Below are positions 54,172-63,687 of a stretch of 64,000 bases of DNA, in pieces; within the stretch, counting starts at the first letter, position 1, and each line of letters begins with the position of its first letter. Position numbers and translations under genes: made by a program. The notes beneath the pieces were generated by a model. It did no database searches and was not told where the DNA came from. It saw nothing but the letters and a program-made list of their open reading frames with translations. The DNA is from JAVVHH01 sp963835135 (GTDB lineage: Bacteria; Pseudomonadota; Alphaproteobacteria; Acetobacterales; Acetobacteraceae). The stretch is taken from contig CAWIEF010000005.1 of NCBI GenBank assembly GCA_963835135.1, positions 558,001 to 622,000 of the forward strand. The letters are read 5' to 3'.

Positions 54172-55202
54172 TTCGGCGCCTCGGCCTCCTTGCTCGCAAC
54201 CGCTTGCTTGGCGAGCGGATTGATCAGCGCACTCACCGGCGTCAGCGCGATGCCCTTGTCGTCGAGACCGCGTGCCCAGGCCGCGACGCGCTCGACCGTC
54301 ACCGGCCGGAGCGGCCCCGCGAAGCCGATCGCCGCCCCTTTCTCCCGCGCGATCCGCTCCAGCGTGACGAGCTTGGCCTCGATCTCGGCCCGAGACAGTG
54401 GGTCGTCGATCACCGCGTCCACGACCCGGCCCGGCACATCGGCCAGCTTCTCCACGGACTTGCCCGGCCGCGGATCGACATACAGCAGCCCGCGCTGCGC
54501 CAGCTCGTCCAACACGGCGCGCAGACTGCTGGACTGCTCGGCAAACCGCTCTCCGCGCATCGAATCCAGCGCGCCGATCGCGCCGACGTAGCCCTGGATG
54601 CGGCTGAGGCTCCACTCCAGATTGGCCGCGTTCTGGTTCGGCGCCGCGCCGGTCAGCAGCGATTTGCTGCCCGCGTCGTTGAGCGGATAGCCCTGCGGCT
54701 CCAGCGGCAGCGAGATCAGCACCTCATGGCCCGCCTTGCGGCAGAGTTCGAGCAACGCGTCCGGACTGGGCGAATATGGCGAGAACGACAGCGAGATTGG
54801 CCCGGGCAAGGTTTGGATCGCCGCCCGGCTCTCCGCGTCTGACATCCCGAAACCGTTGATGACGATCGCGATCTTCGGGCGTTGGTCCGTGGCATCGAAC
54901 GGGCGGGCGTATACCCGCCGCGCCATCCGTCCGTCCGCCGCGACCCTCGGGAGCATCGCCGGCGCATACAGCTTGGACCGTTCGAGCAGCCCGGCTTGGG
55001 TCGCTTCGATCTGCCCGGGTTCGCGCACCGGCGGCGGCGGCTCGGCCGATTTGGGCGCGGGAAGCGCGGCGACGACCGGGCCTGGCACCGGGCCTAGGAT
55101 CTGCAAGACCGCAGCGCCGCCTGCCGCAGCGACGACGACGACGGCCCAAAACACACCCAGCGCGCGCCAGCCTGAGCGCCGGCGCTGAACCGTCGTCGCC
55201 AA
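54168..55202 (-). CDS. Divergent polysaccharide deacetylase-family protein
   Basis: A 344-residue protein with an N-terminal membrane anchor (ALGVFWAVVVVAAAGGAAVL) and a Pro-rich linker. The domain is PKIAIVINGFGMSDAESRAA, PISLSFSPYSP, HEVLISLPLEPQGYPLNDA and LLYVDPRPGKS. This is the divergent deacetylase family encoded beside ctpA and envC. In that group a role in envelope maintenance is assumed. It overlaps rppH by 4 bases. Confidence 0.88.
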   Translation of the reverse strand: MATTVQRRRSGWRALGVFWAVVVVAAAGGAAVLQILGPVPGPVVAALPAPKSAEPPPPVREPGQIEATQAGLLERSKLYAPAMLPRVAADGRMARRVYARPFDATDQRPKIAIVINGFGMSDAESRAAIQTLPGPISLSFSPYSPSPDALLELCRKAGHEVLISLPLEPQGYPLNDAGSKSLLTGAAPNQNAANLEWSLSRIQGYVGAIGALDSMRGERFAEQSSSLRAVLDELAQRGLLYVDPRPGKSVEKLADVPGRVVDAVIDDPLSRAEIEAKLVTLERIAREKGAAIGFAGPLRPVTVERVAAWARGLDDKGIALTPVSALINPLAKQAVASKEAEAPK

Positions 55203-55222
55203 ACCCAGGTCCTGAACTCAGA

Positions 55223-56617
55223 TCAGCGTGAAGCCCGGCGCTGCTGCGCCATCGCCTGCGCCAGAACCACCGCCTCCTTGAGCTGATAATCGGTATCCGG
55301 CTTGGTCAGGTCGAACGCCGGGGCGCCCTCGGGCGGCAGCTTGACGATGTCGCGCGCGACCGGCGGCAGGTCGGCGCGCGCCGTCGGATTGGCCGGCTGC
55401 GACGCGCCGCCCTGGTTGCGCAACGCCCCGCGCAGGTCGGCCTCGCGCTCCGGTCCGAAGCGCGGCGTATCGGTCCGCGACGATGCCACCTCGACATCCG
55501 GCGTGATTCCGAGCCCCTGGATGCTGCGGCCGGACGGCGTGTAATACCGCGCCGTCGTCAGCCGCATCGCGCCATTGCCGGGCAGCGGCATGACGGTTTG
55601 CACCGATCCCTTGCCGAAGCTGCGCGTGCCGAGGACCACGGCCCGGCGCTGATCCTGCAGAGCGCCGGCAACGATCTCGCTGGCCGATGCCGATCCGCCG
55701 TTGATCATGACGACCAGCGGCACACCCTCGGCGATGTCGCCCGGCTTGGCATTCCAGCGCTGGCTGTCCTGCGAATGACGCGCGCGGGTCGAGACGACCT
55801 CGCCCTGGTCGAGGAAGTCGTCCGAGACCGCGACCGCCTGGTCGAGCAGCCCGCCGGGGTTGTTCCGAAGGTCCAGGATCAGCCCCTTCAGCGTGCCGCC
55901 AGCCTTCGCCTTCAGCTCCGCCACCGCCTTGCGCAGGCCGGGATCGGTCTGCTCGTTGAAGGACGTCAGCCGCACGTAGCCGATGTCGCCGGCCTCCATG
56001 TGCGAGCGCACCACCTGGATGTGGATCACCTCGCGCGCCATCGAAACCTCGACGGGCGTGTCGATCCCCTCCCGCTTGATCGTCAGCTTGATGTTGCTGC
56101 CCGGCGGCCCGCGCATCTTGTCGACCGCTTCGGCCAGCGTCAGCCCTTGCACGGTCTGACCATCGAGCATCGTGATCAGATCGCCGGCCTTCATGCCGGC
56201 CTTGGCCGCCGGCGTGTCGTCGATCGGGCTGACCACTTTGATCAAGCCGTTTTCGGCCGTCACCTCGAGCCCGAGGCCGCCGAACTCGCCCCGCGTCTGG
56301 ACCTGCATGTCGCGGAACGCCTTGGCGTTCATGTAGGAGCTATGTGGGTCCAGCCCGGTCAGCATGCCGTTGATGGCGTTCTCGATCAGCTCGCGGTCGT
56401 TGACCGGCTCGACATACTCGGCGCGGATGCGCTCGAACACGTCGCCGAACAGCGTCAGCAGCCGATAGGTGTCGGCGCGAGACGTGCTGTCCTGCGCCCT
56501 AGCCTGCGCCACCGGCCAGGTCAGGCCAACCCCACGATCGAGCAGCGAAGACCCAGGACCGGCAATCAGACCGGCAGTGAACGCGACGCCCAGCAACAAA
56601 CCGGTCTTGATCTTCAT
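55223..56617 (-). CDS. ctpA: S41-family C-terminal processing peptidase (CtpA)
   Basis: A 464-residue protease with an N-terminal export segment (KIKTGLLLGVAFTAGLIAG), a PDZ domain (GFGGLxLEV-like through AGMKAGDLITMLDGQTVQGL) and the S41 core. The catalytic Ser is in MINGGSASASEIVAGALQD and the Lys in GTRSFGKGSVQTVMPL. Start taken at ATG 56615-56617 because it gives the signal anchor; an 18-residue longer frame exists. It acts in the periplasm on envelope proteins. It is downstream of the envC-like gene. Confidence 0.93.
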   Translation of the reverse strand: MKIKTGLLLGVAFTAGLIAGPGSSLLDRGVGLTWPVAQARAQDSTSRADTYRLLTLFGDVFERIRAEYVEPVNDRELIENAINGMLTGLDPHSSYMNAKAFRDMQVQTRGEFGGLGLEVTAENGLIKVVSPIDDTPAAKAGMKAGDLITMLDGQTVQGLTLAEAVDKMRGPPGSNIKLTIKREGIDTPVEVSMAREVIHIQVVRSHMEAGDIGYVRLTSFNEQTDPGLRKAVAELKAKAGGTLKGLILDLRNNPGGLLDQAVAVSDDFLDQGEVVSTRARHSQDSQRWNAKPGDIAEGVPLVVMINGGSASASEIVAGALQDQRRAVVLGTRSFGKGSVQTVMPLPGNGAMRLTTARYYTPSGRSIQGLGITPDVEVASSRTDTPRFGPEREADLRGALRNQGGASQPANPTARADLPPVARDIVKLPPEGAPAFDLTKPDTDYQLKEAVVLAQAMAQQRRASR

Positions 56618-56750
56618 GCTGAAACCAATCCTCTTGCATTCCGCCCGGACGCTCCCGTCCAGAATGCTCACCTAGAGTGGATACCCTAGCCTTCAACGCT
56701 TTGTCACATGGTTAACAGCCGTCGGGCCAGTGAACAACGCGATAGAATGC

Positions 56751-57869
56751 TCATGACGCGGGGCGCAGATAGGGGGCCGGGTCGACCGCCTCGCCGTCCC
56801 GCCGCAATTCGACGTAGAGCGCAGGGCGGCGGGCGCTCACGGCCGGGTCCCACTCCGGCATGGAGCCGACCGGATCGCCCGGCCGCACCGCGGTCCCGGC
56901 GTCCACGTCGAGCCGGTCGAGTCCCGCCAGCACGAAATAGTACTTCGCCCCGCAATCCAGGATGACCACCACGCCGTAGCTCCGGAACGGCCCGGCAAAT
57001 GCGACCCGGCCCGCGCACGGGGATACCACCCGCCCGTTCGGCGGCGCCCGGAACGCCATCCCCCGCGCCGGCCCCGACTCTGTGCTGTCACCCCAGCGCC
57101 TGATTACCGGCCCGGCGACCGGCAGCGTCCCGCCACCGCCGGGCTGGAGGCCCGGCCCGCGCGGCGCCGCGATCTCCGCAGCGCGCTTCTGCGCCAGCAT
57201 GAGCGCGACCGTCCGGCGCTGGCTCGCGGCGCGCTCGGCGTCGCGCTGCAATTGCTGCTCCGCCCGGGCCCGGGCCGCCGCCATCGTGTCCAGCGCCGCC
57301 GTCACGCTTTCGGCCCGGGTCGCTTCCGCGGCGGCGCGCCGGGCTTCGTCGGCCGCGGCATCGTCGGCCCGCGCGCGCTCGGCTCGCGCCTGCTCCATCT
57401 GGCGGTCGAGCTGGGCTGCGCGCAGCCGCTGTTCGGCTTGTGCCGACCGAAGCCCCGGTAGCGCCGCGTCCAACTCGCGCCGCGCCTGTTCCGCCGCCGC
57501 GATCTCGGCCCGCACCGCCGCTGCTTGTGCCTCGACCGTCCGCGTCAGACCCTGCAGCACCGCCAAGCCCCGCACGGCCTGGTCCGCCGGAACCGGCACC
57601 GCCAGCAGCGTTTCGGCCGGGAACATGCCGAGGCGTTCGGCCAGCGGCAGCAGCGGAGCCAGGGCGGCCGCGCGCTCCCGCAACCGCGCCTCCGCCGCCT
57701 GCCGGCGCGCTTCGAGCGCGGACACGCGCTGGGCCGCGTCGCTCACGGCCTCGTCGGCCTGCCGCACCTGCGCGGCAGCCTGCAACCGGGTCTCGGCGCC
57801 CGGGTCGGCCGGCGCGGCCGCAGCGAGCATCAGCGAGATGCCCAGCAGAAGTGGCGGCCTCGCCGCCAT
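56751..57869 (-). CDS. EnvC-like murein hydrolase activator (degenerate LytM domain)
   Basis: A 372-residue exported protein. Signal peptide at the N-terminus, then ~220 residues of coiled coil (for example LEARRQAAEARLRERAAALA and LRAAQLDRQMEQARAERARA). The C-terminal LytM/M23 domain is AFRAPPNGRVVSPCAGRVAF, GPFRSYGVVVILDCGAKYYF and a final YVELRRDG. The usual zinc-binding HxxxD and HxH are absent, as in EnvC-type activators that stimulate amidases without cutting. Located between gpmI and ctpA, the usual order. Confidence 0.88.
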   Translation of the reverse strand: MAARPPLLLGISLMLAAAAPADPGAETRLQAAAQVRQADEAVSDAAQRVSALEARRQAAEARLRERAAALAPLLPLAERLGMFPAETLLAVPVPADQAVRGLAVLQGLTRTVEAQAAAVRAEIAAAEQARRELDAALPGLRSAQAEQRLRAAQLDRQMEQARAERARADDAAADEARRAAAEATRAESVTAALDTMAAARARAEQQLQRDAERAASQRRTVALMLAQKRAAEIAAPRGPGLQPGGGGTLPVAGPVIRRWGDSTESGPARGMAFRAPPNGRVVSPCAGRVAFAGPFRSYGVVVILDCGAKYYFVLAGLDRLDVDAGTAVRPGDPVGSMPEWDPAVSARRPALYVELRRDGEAVDPAPYLRPAS

Positions 57870-57877
57870 GGGGTCGG

Positions 57878-59407
57878 TCAGTCCACCCGGTCGAGCAGCG
57901 AGCGCCCCGTCATCTCACTGGGTTGCGGCACGCCGAGCAGCGCGAGCACCGTGGGAGCGACATCTGCCAGCCGCCCGTCCGAGATCGTCCCCGCGCCGTT
58001 CATCAGCACGACCGGCACCGGATTGGTCGTGTGCGCCGTGTGCGGGCCGCCGGTCAGCGGGTCACGCATCAGCTCGCAGTTGCCGTGATCGGCCGTCACC
58101 AGCAGCGCGCCGCCCGCGGCCTCGATCGCGTCCATGATGCGGCCCAGTCCATGATCGACTGCCTCGACGGCCCGCACCGCAGCCTCGAGGCTGCCGGTGT
58201 GTCCGACCATGTCCGGATTGGCGAAGTTGAGGATGATCAGGTCGAACGTGCGAGACCCGATCGCGGCGACCGCCTTGTCGGCCAGCTCGGGCGCCGACAT
58301 CTCGGGCTGCAGATCGTAGGTGGCGACTTTCGGCGACGGCACCATCCGCCGCTCCTCGCCCGCGAACGGCTCCTCGCGGCCGCCGTTCAGGAAGTAGGTG
58401 ACGTGCGGATACTTCTCCGTCTCGGCCATCCGCAACTGACGCAACCCGGCGTCTGCCACGACCTCGCCGAGGATGTGGCCCATATGCTGCGGCGCGAACA
58501 GCGTCGACATGAGCGGGGCCAGCTTGTCGCTGTAATGCGTCATCCCGACCGCGCCGGCGAACGCGATCTGCCGCGGCCGCGCGAAGCCGGTGAAGGCAGG
58601 GTCGATCAGCGCGTCGAGGATCTCGCGGATGCGGTCGGCGCGGAAATTGAACGACAGCAGGCCGTCGCCATCGCGCATGCCCCGGTAGTTCGCGATGATG
58701 GACGGGATCACGAACTCGTCCGTCACGCCATCGGCGTACGCCCGGTCCATCGCCGAGGCCGCGTCCGCCACCGCCATGCCGCGTCCCTCAGCTAAGGCCA
58801 GATACGCCTTCTCGACGCGGTCCCAGCGGTGATCGCGATCCATCGCATAATACCGCCCGCACACGGTTGCGATCCGCGCTCCTGCCGGCAGCGCCGCCTG
58901 CAGCCGCTCCAGGTCGGCCGCCCCGGATTGCGGGGGAGTGTCACGGCCATCGGTGAACGCGTGCAGATCGACCTCGATGCCGGCCCGGGTCATGATCCTT
59001 GCCAGCGCCGCCGCATGGTCCTGGTGCGAGTGCACCCCGCCGGGCGAGATCAAGCCCATCAGATGACATCGCCCGCCGCTCGCACGAAGCTGGTCGATCA
59101 GTCCGGTGAGTGCCGCGTTGCTTGCCAGCGTGCCGTCCGCGATCGATACGCCGATCCGCGGCAGATCCTGCATCAAAACCCGGCCCGCGCCGATATTTGT
59201 GTGCCCGACCTCCGAGTTGCCCATCTGCCCCTCCGGCAGACCGACATCGAGGCCATAGGTCCGCAGGAACGCGAACGGCGCCTGCATCAGCCGGTCGAAC
59301 GATGGCGTCCGCGCCTGCCGCACCGCGTTGTCGGCAGCGTCGTCACGCCAACCCCACCCGTCGAGGATGACCAACATGACGGGGCGTGGCGGTTTCGATG
59401 CGGACAT
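57878..59407 (-). CDS. gpmI: 2,3-bisphosphoglycerate-independent phosphoglycerate mutase
   Basis: A 509-residue manganese-dependent enzyme of glycolysis interconverting 3- and 2-phosphoglycerate. The N-terminal metal site is VMLVILDGWGWR, the phosphoserine loop is LPEGQMGNSEVGHTNIGAGR, and later parts are HAFTDGRDTPPQSG, SFNFRADRIREIL, NFANPDMVGHTGSLEAA and LLVTADHGNCE. ATG 59405-59407 gives the usual N-terminus. It is first in the leftward envelope/glycolysis group, 9 bases before the envC-like gene. Confidence 0.95.
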   Translation of the reverse strand: MSASKPPRPVMLVILDGWGWRDDAADNAVRQARTPSFDRLMQAPFAFLRTYGLDVGLPEGQMGNSEVGHTNIGAGRVLMQDLPRIGVSIADGTLASNAALTGLIDQLRASGGRCHLMGLISPGGVHSHQDHAAALARIMTRAGIEVDLHAFTDGRDTPPQSGAADLERLQAALPAGARIATVCGRYYAMDRDHRWDRVEKAYLALAEGRGMAVADAASAMDRAYADGVTDEFVIPSIIANYRGMRDGDGLLSFNFRADRIREILDALIDPAFTGFARPRQIAFAGAVGMTHYSDKLAPLMSTLFAPQHMGHILGEVVADAGLRQLRMAETEKYPHVTYFLNGGREEPFAGEERRMVPSPKVATYDLQPEMSAPELADKAVAAIGSRTFDLIILNFANPDMVGHTGSLEAAVRAVEAVDHGLGRIMDAIEAAGGALLVTADHGNCELMRDPLTGGPHTAHTTNPVPVVLMNGAGTISDGRLADVAPTVLALLGVPQPSEMTGRSLLDRVD

Positions 59408-59494
59408 GACGCGTCTCGTATGGCGCGACGCTGGTGAGGGGGCAAGTCTGCCCAGCACGGCCGCGCGAACCCGGCGCCGTGCTGGGACGCGGCG

Positions 59495-59665
59495 TTACGG
59501 CTCGCGCGTGAGGCGCGACATCTCCTCCTTGAGCCGAAGCTTTTCGAGCTTGAGGCGGTTCAGCGCATCGCCGTCCGGGCGAGGTCGCGTGTCTTCGGCA
59601 TGAATTCGATCTTCGAGCGATGCATGACGGTCCTTCAAGGAAATCATGCGGGATTCAAGGCTCAT
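59495..59665 (-). CDS. YdcH family protein (DUF465), copy 1
   Basis: A 56-residue helical protein: SLESRMISLKDRHASLEDRI, HAEDTRPRPDGDALNRLKLE and KLRLKEEMSRLTREP. It has the YdcH hairpin LxxxHxxLExxI...LKxxKLxLKEE. ATG 59663-59665; a 5-residue longer frame is possible. Function unknown. It diverges from a second YdcH gene 151 bases away. Confidence 0.85.
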   Translation of the reverse strand: MSLESRMISLKDRHASLEDRIHAEDTRPRPDGDALNRLKLEKLRLKEEMSRLTREP

Positions 59666-59816
59666 CGATACCTCCTTCACGACGGATCAGCATCGCCTTA
59701 GACGTTGGCTTCACGACCGCCAGGACCAACCGTCATACAGTCGAAACCTTAAGGCCAGCTTAAAATTGGCCGGCACCACGGACCCCATGATATGCACACC
59801 GAATGTTGACCGACCC

Positions 59817-60017
59817 ATGCTGACTGACCGCGATTCGATGCTGCGGCAGCTGCACGAACTGCGCAGCGAACACCGCGACCTCGACACCGTCATCGCCCGT
59901 CTCTCCGAAGCCGGCAGTGATCAATTGCACCTACAGCGTCTCAAGAAACGCAAGCTGCTGCTCAAGGACGAGCTGTCCTGGATCGAGAGCCGGCTGATCC
60001 CGGACAACATCGCCTGA
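59817..60017 (+). CDS. YdcH family protein (DUF465), copy 2
   Basis: A 66-residue helical hairpin: TDRDSMLRQLHELRSEHRDL, DTVIARLSEAGSDQLHLQRL and KKRKLLLKDELSWIESRLIP. It matches YdcH with LxxEHRDLDxxIxxL and LKKRKLxLKDE. The stop overlaps the purE start (TGATG). A YdcH gene before purE is common in this group. Confidence 0.88.
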   Translation: MLTDRDSMLRQLHELRSEHRDLDTVIARLSEAGSDQLHLQRLKKRKLLLKDELSWIESRLIPDNIA

Positions 60018-60508
60018 TGGCAGTCGCGCTGGTGGCGGTCATCATGGGCAGTCAGTCCGACTGGCCCACGATGCAACACGCCGCCCAAATGCTCGAGCGG
60101 CTGGACGTTCCGCACGAGGTCTCCATCGTCTCGGCGCATCGCACCCCAGACCGGCTGGCCGAGTTTGCCCGCGGCGCGCGTGCCCGCGGTCTGAAGGTGA
60201 TCGTCGCCGGCGCGGGCGGCGCGGCGCACCTGCCTGGCATGTGCGCGGCTTGGACCACCCTGCCCGTCCTCGGCGTGCCTGTTCGGTCGGAGGCGCTCAG
60301 CGGGATGGATAGTCTGCTCTCGATCGTCCAGATGCCCGGCGGCGTCCCGGTCGGCACGCTGGCGATCGGCCGCGCCGGCGCGATCAACGCCGGGCTGCTG
60401 GCCGCATCGATCCTGTCGCTCCATGACGACGCGCTTGCCACGCGGCTCGAGGCCTACAAGCGCGCCCAGACCGAAGCGGTGGCGACCGAGCCCAACCGCC
60501 ACGCGTGA
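60017..60508 (+). CDS. purE: N5-carboxyaminoimidazole ribonucleotide mutase
   Basis: A 163-residue class I PurE that moves the carboxyl group of N5-CAIR to give CAIR. Motifs are VIMGSQSDWPTMQHAAQML, VSIVSAHRTPDRLAEFAR, VIVAGAGGAAHLPGMCAAWT and MPGGVPVGTLAIGRAGAINA. It overlaps purK. Cytoplasmic octamer in the family. Confidence 0.95.
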   Translation: MAVALVAVIMGSQSDWPTMQHAAQMLERLDVPHEVSIVSAHRTPDRLAEFARGARARGLKVIVAGAGGAAHLPGMCAAWTTLPVLGVPVRSEALSGMDSLLSIVQMPGGVPVGTLAIGRAGAINAGLLAASILSLHDDALATRLEAYKRAQTEAVATEPNRHA

Positions 60509-61650
60509 TGCCGCCGCTGCCGCCAAACGCGACGATCGGGATCATCGGCGGCGGCCAGCTCGGCCGCATGTCCGCCATGGCGGCCGCCGAACTCGGCTAC
60601 CGCTGTCATATCCTCAGCCCCGAGCTCGACAGCCCGGCTGCCCAAGTCTCGGCGCACGCGACCGTCGCCGACTATGAGGATCGCGCGGCCCTGCGCGCGT
60701 TTGCCGATGCGGTCGATGTCATCACCTTCGAGTTCGAAAACGTCAGCGCCGCCGGGCTGGACCTGCTGGAATCGATCCGCCCGGTCCGCCCCTCCCCGTC
60801 GGTGCTCCGCATCAGCCAGGACCGGGTGGCGGAGAAGTCGTTCCTGCGCGATGCGGGCGTGCCGACCGCCGCATGGGCTTCGATCGGCAGCCTCGCGGAG
60901 CTCGAGGCCGCCGTAGCCAGGATCGGCCTGCCCGCCGTCCTGAAGACCACCCGGCTCGGCTACGACGGCAAGGGCCAGGCCGTGCTGCGCGCGCCGGCCG
61001 ACCTCGCAGCGGCCTGGGAGGCGCTCGAGCCGAAGCCGCTCGTGCTCGAGGCATTCGTCGAATATGCCTGCGAGATCAGCGTCATCGTCGCCCGCGGCGC
61101 CGACGGCGGCGGATCGATCTTCGACGCGGCCGAGAACCAGCACCGCGACGGCATCCTCGACATCAGCATCGCGCCCGCGCGCGTCCGGCCCGGCACCAAG
61201 GCCGAGGCCGGCCGCGTCGCCTGGCGCGTCGCCGAGACGCTGGGCCTGGTCGGCCTGCTCGCGGTCGAGATGTTCGTCGACAGCGCCGGCCGCGTGCTGG
61301 TCAACGAGATCGCGCCCCGCCCGCACAATTCCGGGCACTGGACCATCGAGGCCTGCCCGGCAAGCCAATTCAACCTGCACATCCGCGCCGTCGCCGGGCT
61401 GCCGCTGCCGCCGGGCCTTCGCCATGCCGACGCGGTGATGAAGAACCTGGTCGGCCCCGACGAGGTCGCACTCTGGCCGCAGATCGTCGCCACCCCGGGC
61501 CTGATCCCGCACCTCTACGGCAAGGCCGAAGCCCGGCCCGGCCGCAAGATGGGCCACGTCACCCGCCTCTTCCCCCTCGACGCGCTGCCCAGCGACGCAG
61601 AGATTAACAGTGCGCTTGGCTGCCTGGCGCCCATGAGGTCACTCGCATGA
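60505..61650 (+). CDS. purK: 5-(carboxyamino)imidazole ribonucleotide synthase
   Basis: A 381-residue ATP-grasp enzyme that carboxylates AIR with bicarbonate. Motifs are IGIIGGGQLGRMSAMAAAEL, FEFENVSAAGLDLL, LKTTRLGYDGKGQAVLR, AVEMFVDSAGRVLVNEIAPR and HNSGHWTIEACPASQFNLHI. GTG 60505 or ATG 60508 may be the start; the first overlaps the purE stop. Its stop overlaps the NnrU gene. Confidence 0.94.
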   Translation: MMPPLPPNATIGIIGGGQLGRMSAMAAAELGYRCHILSPELDSPAAQVSAHATVADYEDRAALRAFADAVDVITFEFENVSAAGLDLLESIRPVRPSPSVLRISQDRVAEKSFLRDAGVPTAAWASIGSLAELEAAVARIGLPAVLKTTRLGYDGKGQAVLRAPADLAAAWEALEPKPLVLEAFVEYACEISVIVARGADGGGSIFDAAENQHRDGILDISIAPARVRPGTKAEAGRVAWRVAETLGLVGLLAVEMFVDSAGRVLVNEIAPRPHNSGHWTIEACPASQFNLHIRAVAGLPLPPGLRHADAVMKNLVGPDEVALWPQIVATPGLIPHLYGKAEARPGRKMGHVTRLFPLDALPSDAEINSALGCLAPMRSLA

Positions 61651-62330
61651 CATCCCTTTTGCTCGCCGGTCTGTTCTTCATTGCCGTCCATATCGGCATC
61701 GCCGGCACCATGCTGCGCGACCGCGTCGTCGCTGCGGTCGGCGACAAGGCCTACATGATCGCGTTTTCCATCGCCTCGCTCGCCGGCATCATCTGGCTCG
61801 TCAACGCCTACGCGGGCGCCGGCTACGTCGAGACCTGGGGTCAGCCCGAGTGGTGGAAGGTGGTTGCCGACGTGCTGATGTTGCCTGCGTTCATGCTCGT
61901 CGTCATCGGCCTCGCCACGCCCAACCCCACCTCGGTTGCCCAGGAAAAGCTCGTCGCACAGCCGGCGCGAGGCATCGTCCGCGTGACCCGGCATCCCTTC
62001 CTGATCGGCGTCGGGCTCTGGGCGTTTTTGCACCTCGTCGCCAACGGCGATGTCGCCTCGCTGCTGTTCTTTGGCGCGCTGCTGATTGTCTGCGTCGCCG
62101 GGCCGCCCTCGATCGACGCCAAGCGCCGCCGGGCTCTTGGCGCGCCCGCCTGGGACGCGTTCGCGCGCCAAACGTCCATCGTCCCGTTCGGCGCCATCGC
62201 CGCCGGCCGCAACACGCTCGACGCCGGCCAGATCGGCTGGTGGCGGATCGGCCTGGGCGTGCTCGCCTACGTCCTGTTCATCGGCGGCCACAGCCATATC
62301 ATCGGCGTCTCCCCCTTTCCGCACTGGTGA
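61647..62330 (+). CDS. NnrU family membrane protein
   Basis: A 227-residue protein with six or seven membrane spans (LLLAGLFFIAVHIGIAGT; MIAFSIASLAGIIWLVNAYA; LMLPAFMLVVIGLATPNPTS) and the NnrU hallmark VRVTRHPFLIGVGLWAFLHL. NnrU proteins were linked to denitrification in the original report, but many genomes lacking it carry one. ATG 61647 overlaps the purK stop. Confidence 0.9.
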   Translation: MTSLLLAGLFFIAVHIGIAGTMLRDRVVAAVGDKAYMIAFSIASLAGIIWLVNAYAGAGYVETWGQPEWWKVVADVLMLPAFMLVVIGLATPNPTSVAQEKLVAQPARGIVRVTRHPFLIGVGLWAFLHLVANGDVASLLFFGALLIVCVAGPPSIDAKRRRALGAPAWDAFARQTSIVPFGAIAAGRNTLDAGQIGWWRIGLGVLAYVLFIGGHSHIIGVSPFPHW

Positions 62331-62390
62331 TCGGTTGCCCGCCGCACCGCATCGGTGCATAGGTCGCGCCATCGATCGTCCGAGGAAAGC

Positions 62391-63623
62391 ATGCCCAAGA
62401 TCAAGGTGAAGACCCCCGTCGTCGAGCTCGACGGCGATGAAATGACCCGCATCATCTGGGGCTTCATCAAGGACAAGCTGATCCTGCCCTACCTCGACAT
62501 CGACCTCAAATACTACGATCTCGGGATCGAATACCGCGACCAGACCGACGACCAGGTCACCATCAATTCAGCCCACGCGATCCGCCAATACGGCGTCGGC
62601 GTGAAGTGCGCGACCATCACGCCAGATGAGGCGCGGGTCGAGGAGTTCAAACTCAAGAAGATGTGGCGCAGCCCGAACGGCACAATTCGTAATATCCTTG
62701 ATGGTACTATCTTCCGCGAGCCCATCATCTGCAGCAACGTCCCCCGTTTGGTGCCGCACTGGTCCAAGCCGATCGTCATCGGCCGCCACGCCTACGGCGA
62801 CATCTATCGCGCCACCGAGACCAAGATCCCCGGCCCCGGCAAGGTCACGCTCAACTACACTCCCGCCGACGGCAGCCCGGCCATGGTGCTCGACGTGCAC
62901 GACTTCAAAGGCCCCGGCGTCACCATGGGCATGCACAACACCCGCGCCTCGATCGAGGGGTTCGCCCGCGCCAGCTTCAACTACGGCCTGGCCCGCAAGT
63001 ATCCGGTTTACCTCTCCACCAAGAACACCATCCTCAAAGCCTACGACGGGATGTTCAAGGACGTGTTCCAGGAGATCTTCGACACCGAGTTCAAGACGAA
63101 ATTCGCCGACGACAAGCTGACCTACGAGCACCGCCTGATCGACGACATGGTCGCCGCCGCGCTCAAGTGGGAGGGCGGCTACGTTTGGGCTTGCAAGAAC
63201 TACGACGGCGACGTGCAGAGCGACATCGTCGCCCAGGGCTTCGGCAGCCTCGGCCTCATGACCTCCGTGCTGATGAGCCCCGACGGCAAGACCATCGAGT
63301 CCGAGGCCGCCCACGGAACCGTCACCCGCCACTACCGCGAGCACCAGAAGGGTCGCGAGACCAGCACCAACCCGATCGCCTCCATCTTCGCCTGGACGCG
63401 TGGCCTGGCCTACCGCGGCCGCTTCGATCACCAGCCGGAACTGACCCGCTTCGCCGATACGCTTGAGCGGGTCTGCATCGAGACGGTCGAGAGCGGCTTC
63501 ATGACCAAAGACCTCGCCAGCCTCATCGGCCGCGAGCAGAAATTCCTCAACACGCAGGACTTTCTCGCCAAGATCGACGAGAACCTGCAATCGGCCATGT
63601 CGCACGCCCAAGCGGCCGAATAG
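62391..63623 (+). CDS. icd: NADP-dependent isocitrate dehydrogenase
   Basis: A 410-residue homodimeric-type (eukaryote-like) isocitrate dehydrogenase of the citric acid cycle. Motifs are VVELDGDEMTRIIWGFIKDK, VGVKCATITPDEARVEEF, SPNGTIRNILDGTIFREPII, KPIVIGRHAYGDIYRATE, YDGDVQSDIVAQGFGSLGLM and EAAHGTVTRHYREHQKGRET. ATG 62391 follows GAGGAAAGC. Intact. Confidence 0.96.
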   Translation: MPKIKVKTPVVELDGDEMTRIIWGFIKDKLILPYLDIDLKYYDLGIEYRDQTDDQVTINSAHAIRQYGVGVKCATITPDEARVEEFKLKKMWRSPNGTIRNILDGTIFREPIICSNVPRLVPHWSKPIVIGRHAYGDIYRATETKIPGPGKVTLNYTPADGSPAMVLDVHDFKGPGVTMGMHNTRASIEGFARASFNYGLARKYPVYLSTKNTILKAYDGMFKDVFQEIFDTEFKTKFADDKLTYEHRLIDDMVAAALKWEGGYVWACKNYDGDVQSDIVAQGFGSLGLMTSVLMSPDGKTIESEAAHGTVTRHYREHQKGRETSTNPIASIFAWTRGLAYRGRFDHQPELTRFADTLERVCIETVESGFMTKDLASLIGREQKFLNTQDFLAKIDENLQSAMSHAQAAE

Positions 63624-63687
63624 GCGAGCATCATCCGCCCCGGGCTTCGGCCCGGAGCTCCACCAGAAATAAACCAGGGATCAGATC

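Noticed and set aside
54156..54842. A 228-residue plus-strand ORF opposite the polysaccharide-deacetylase-like gene
   Set aside because: Arg/His/Gln-rich shadow of a recognisable gene.
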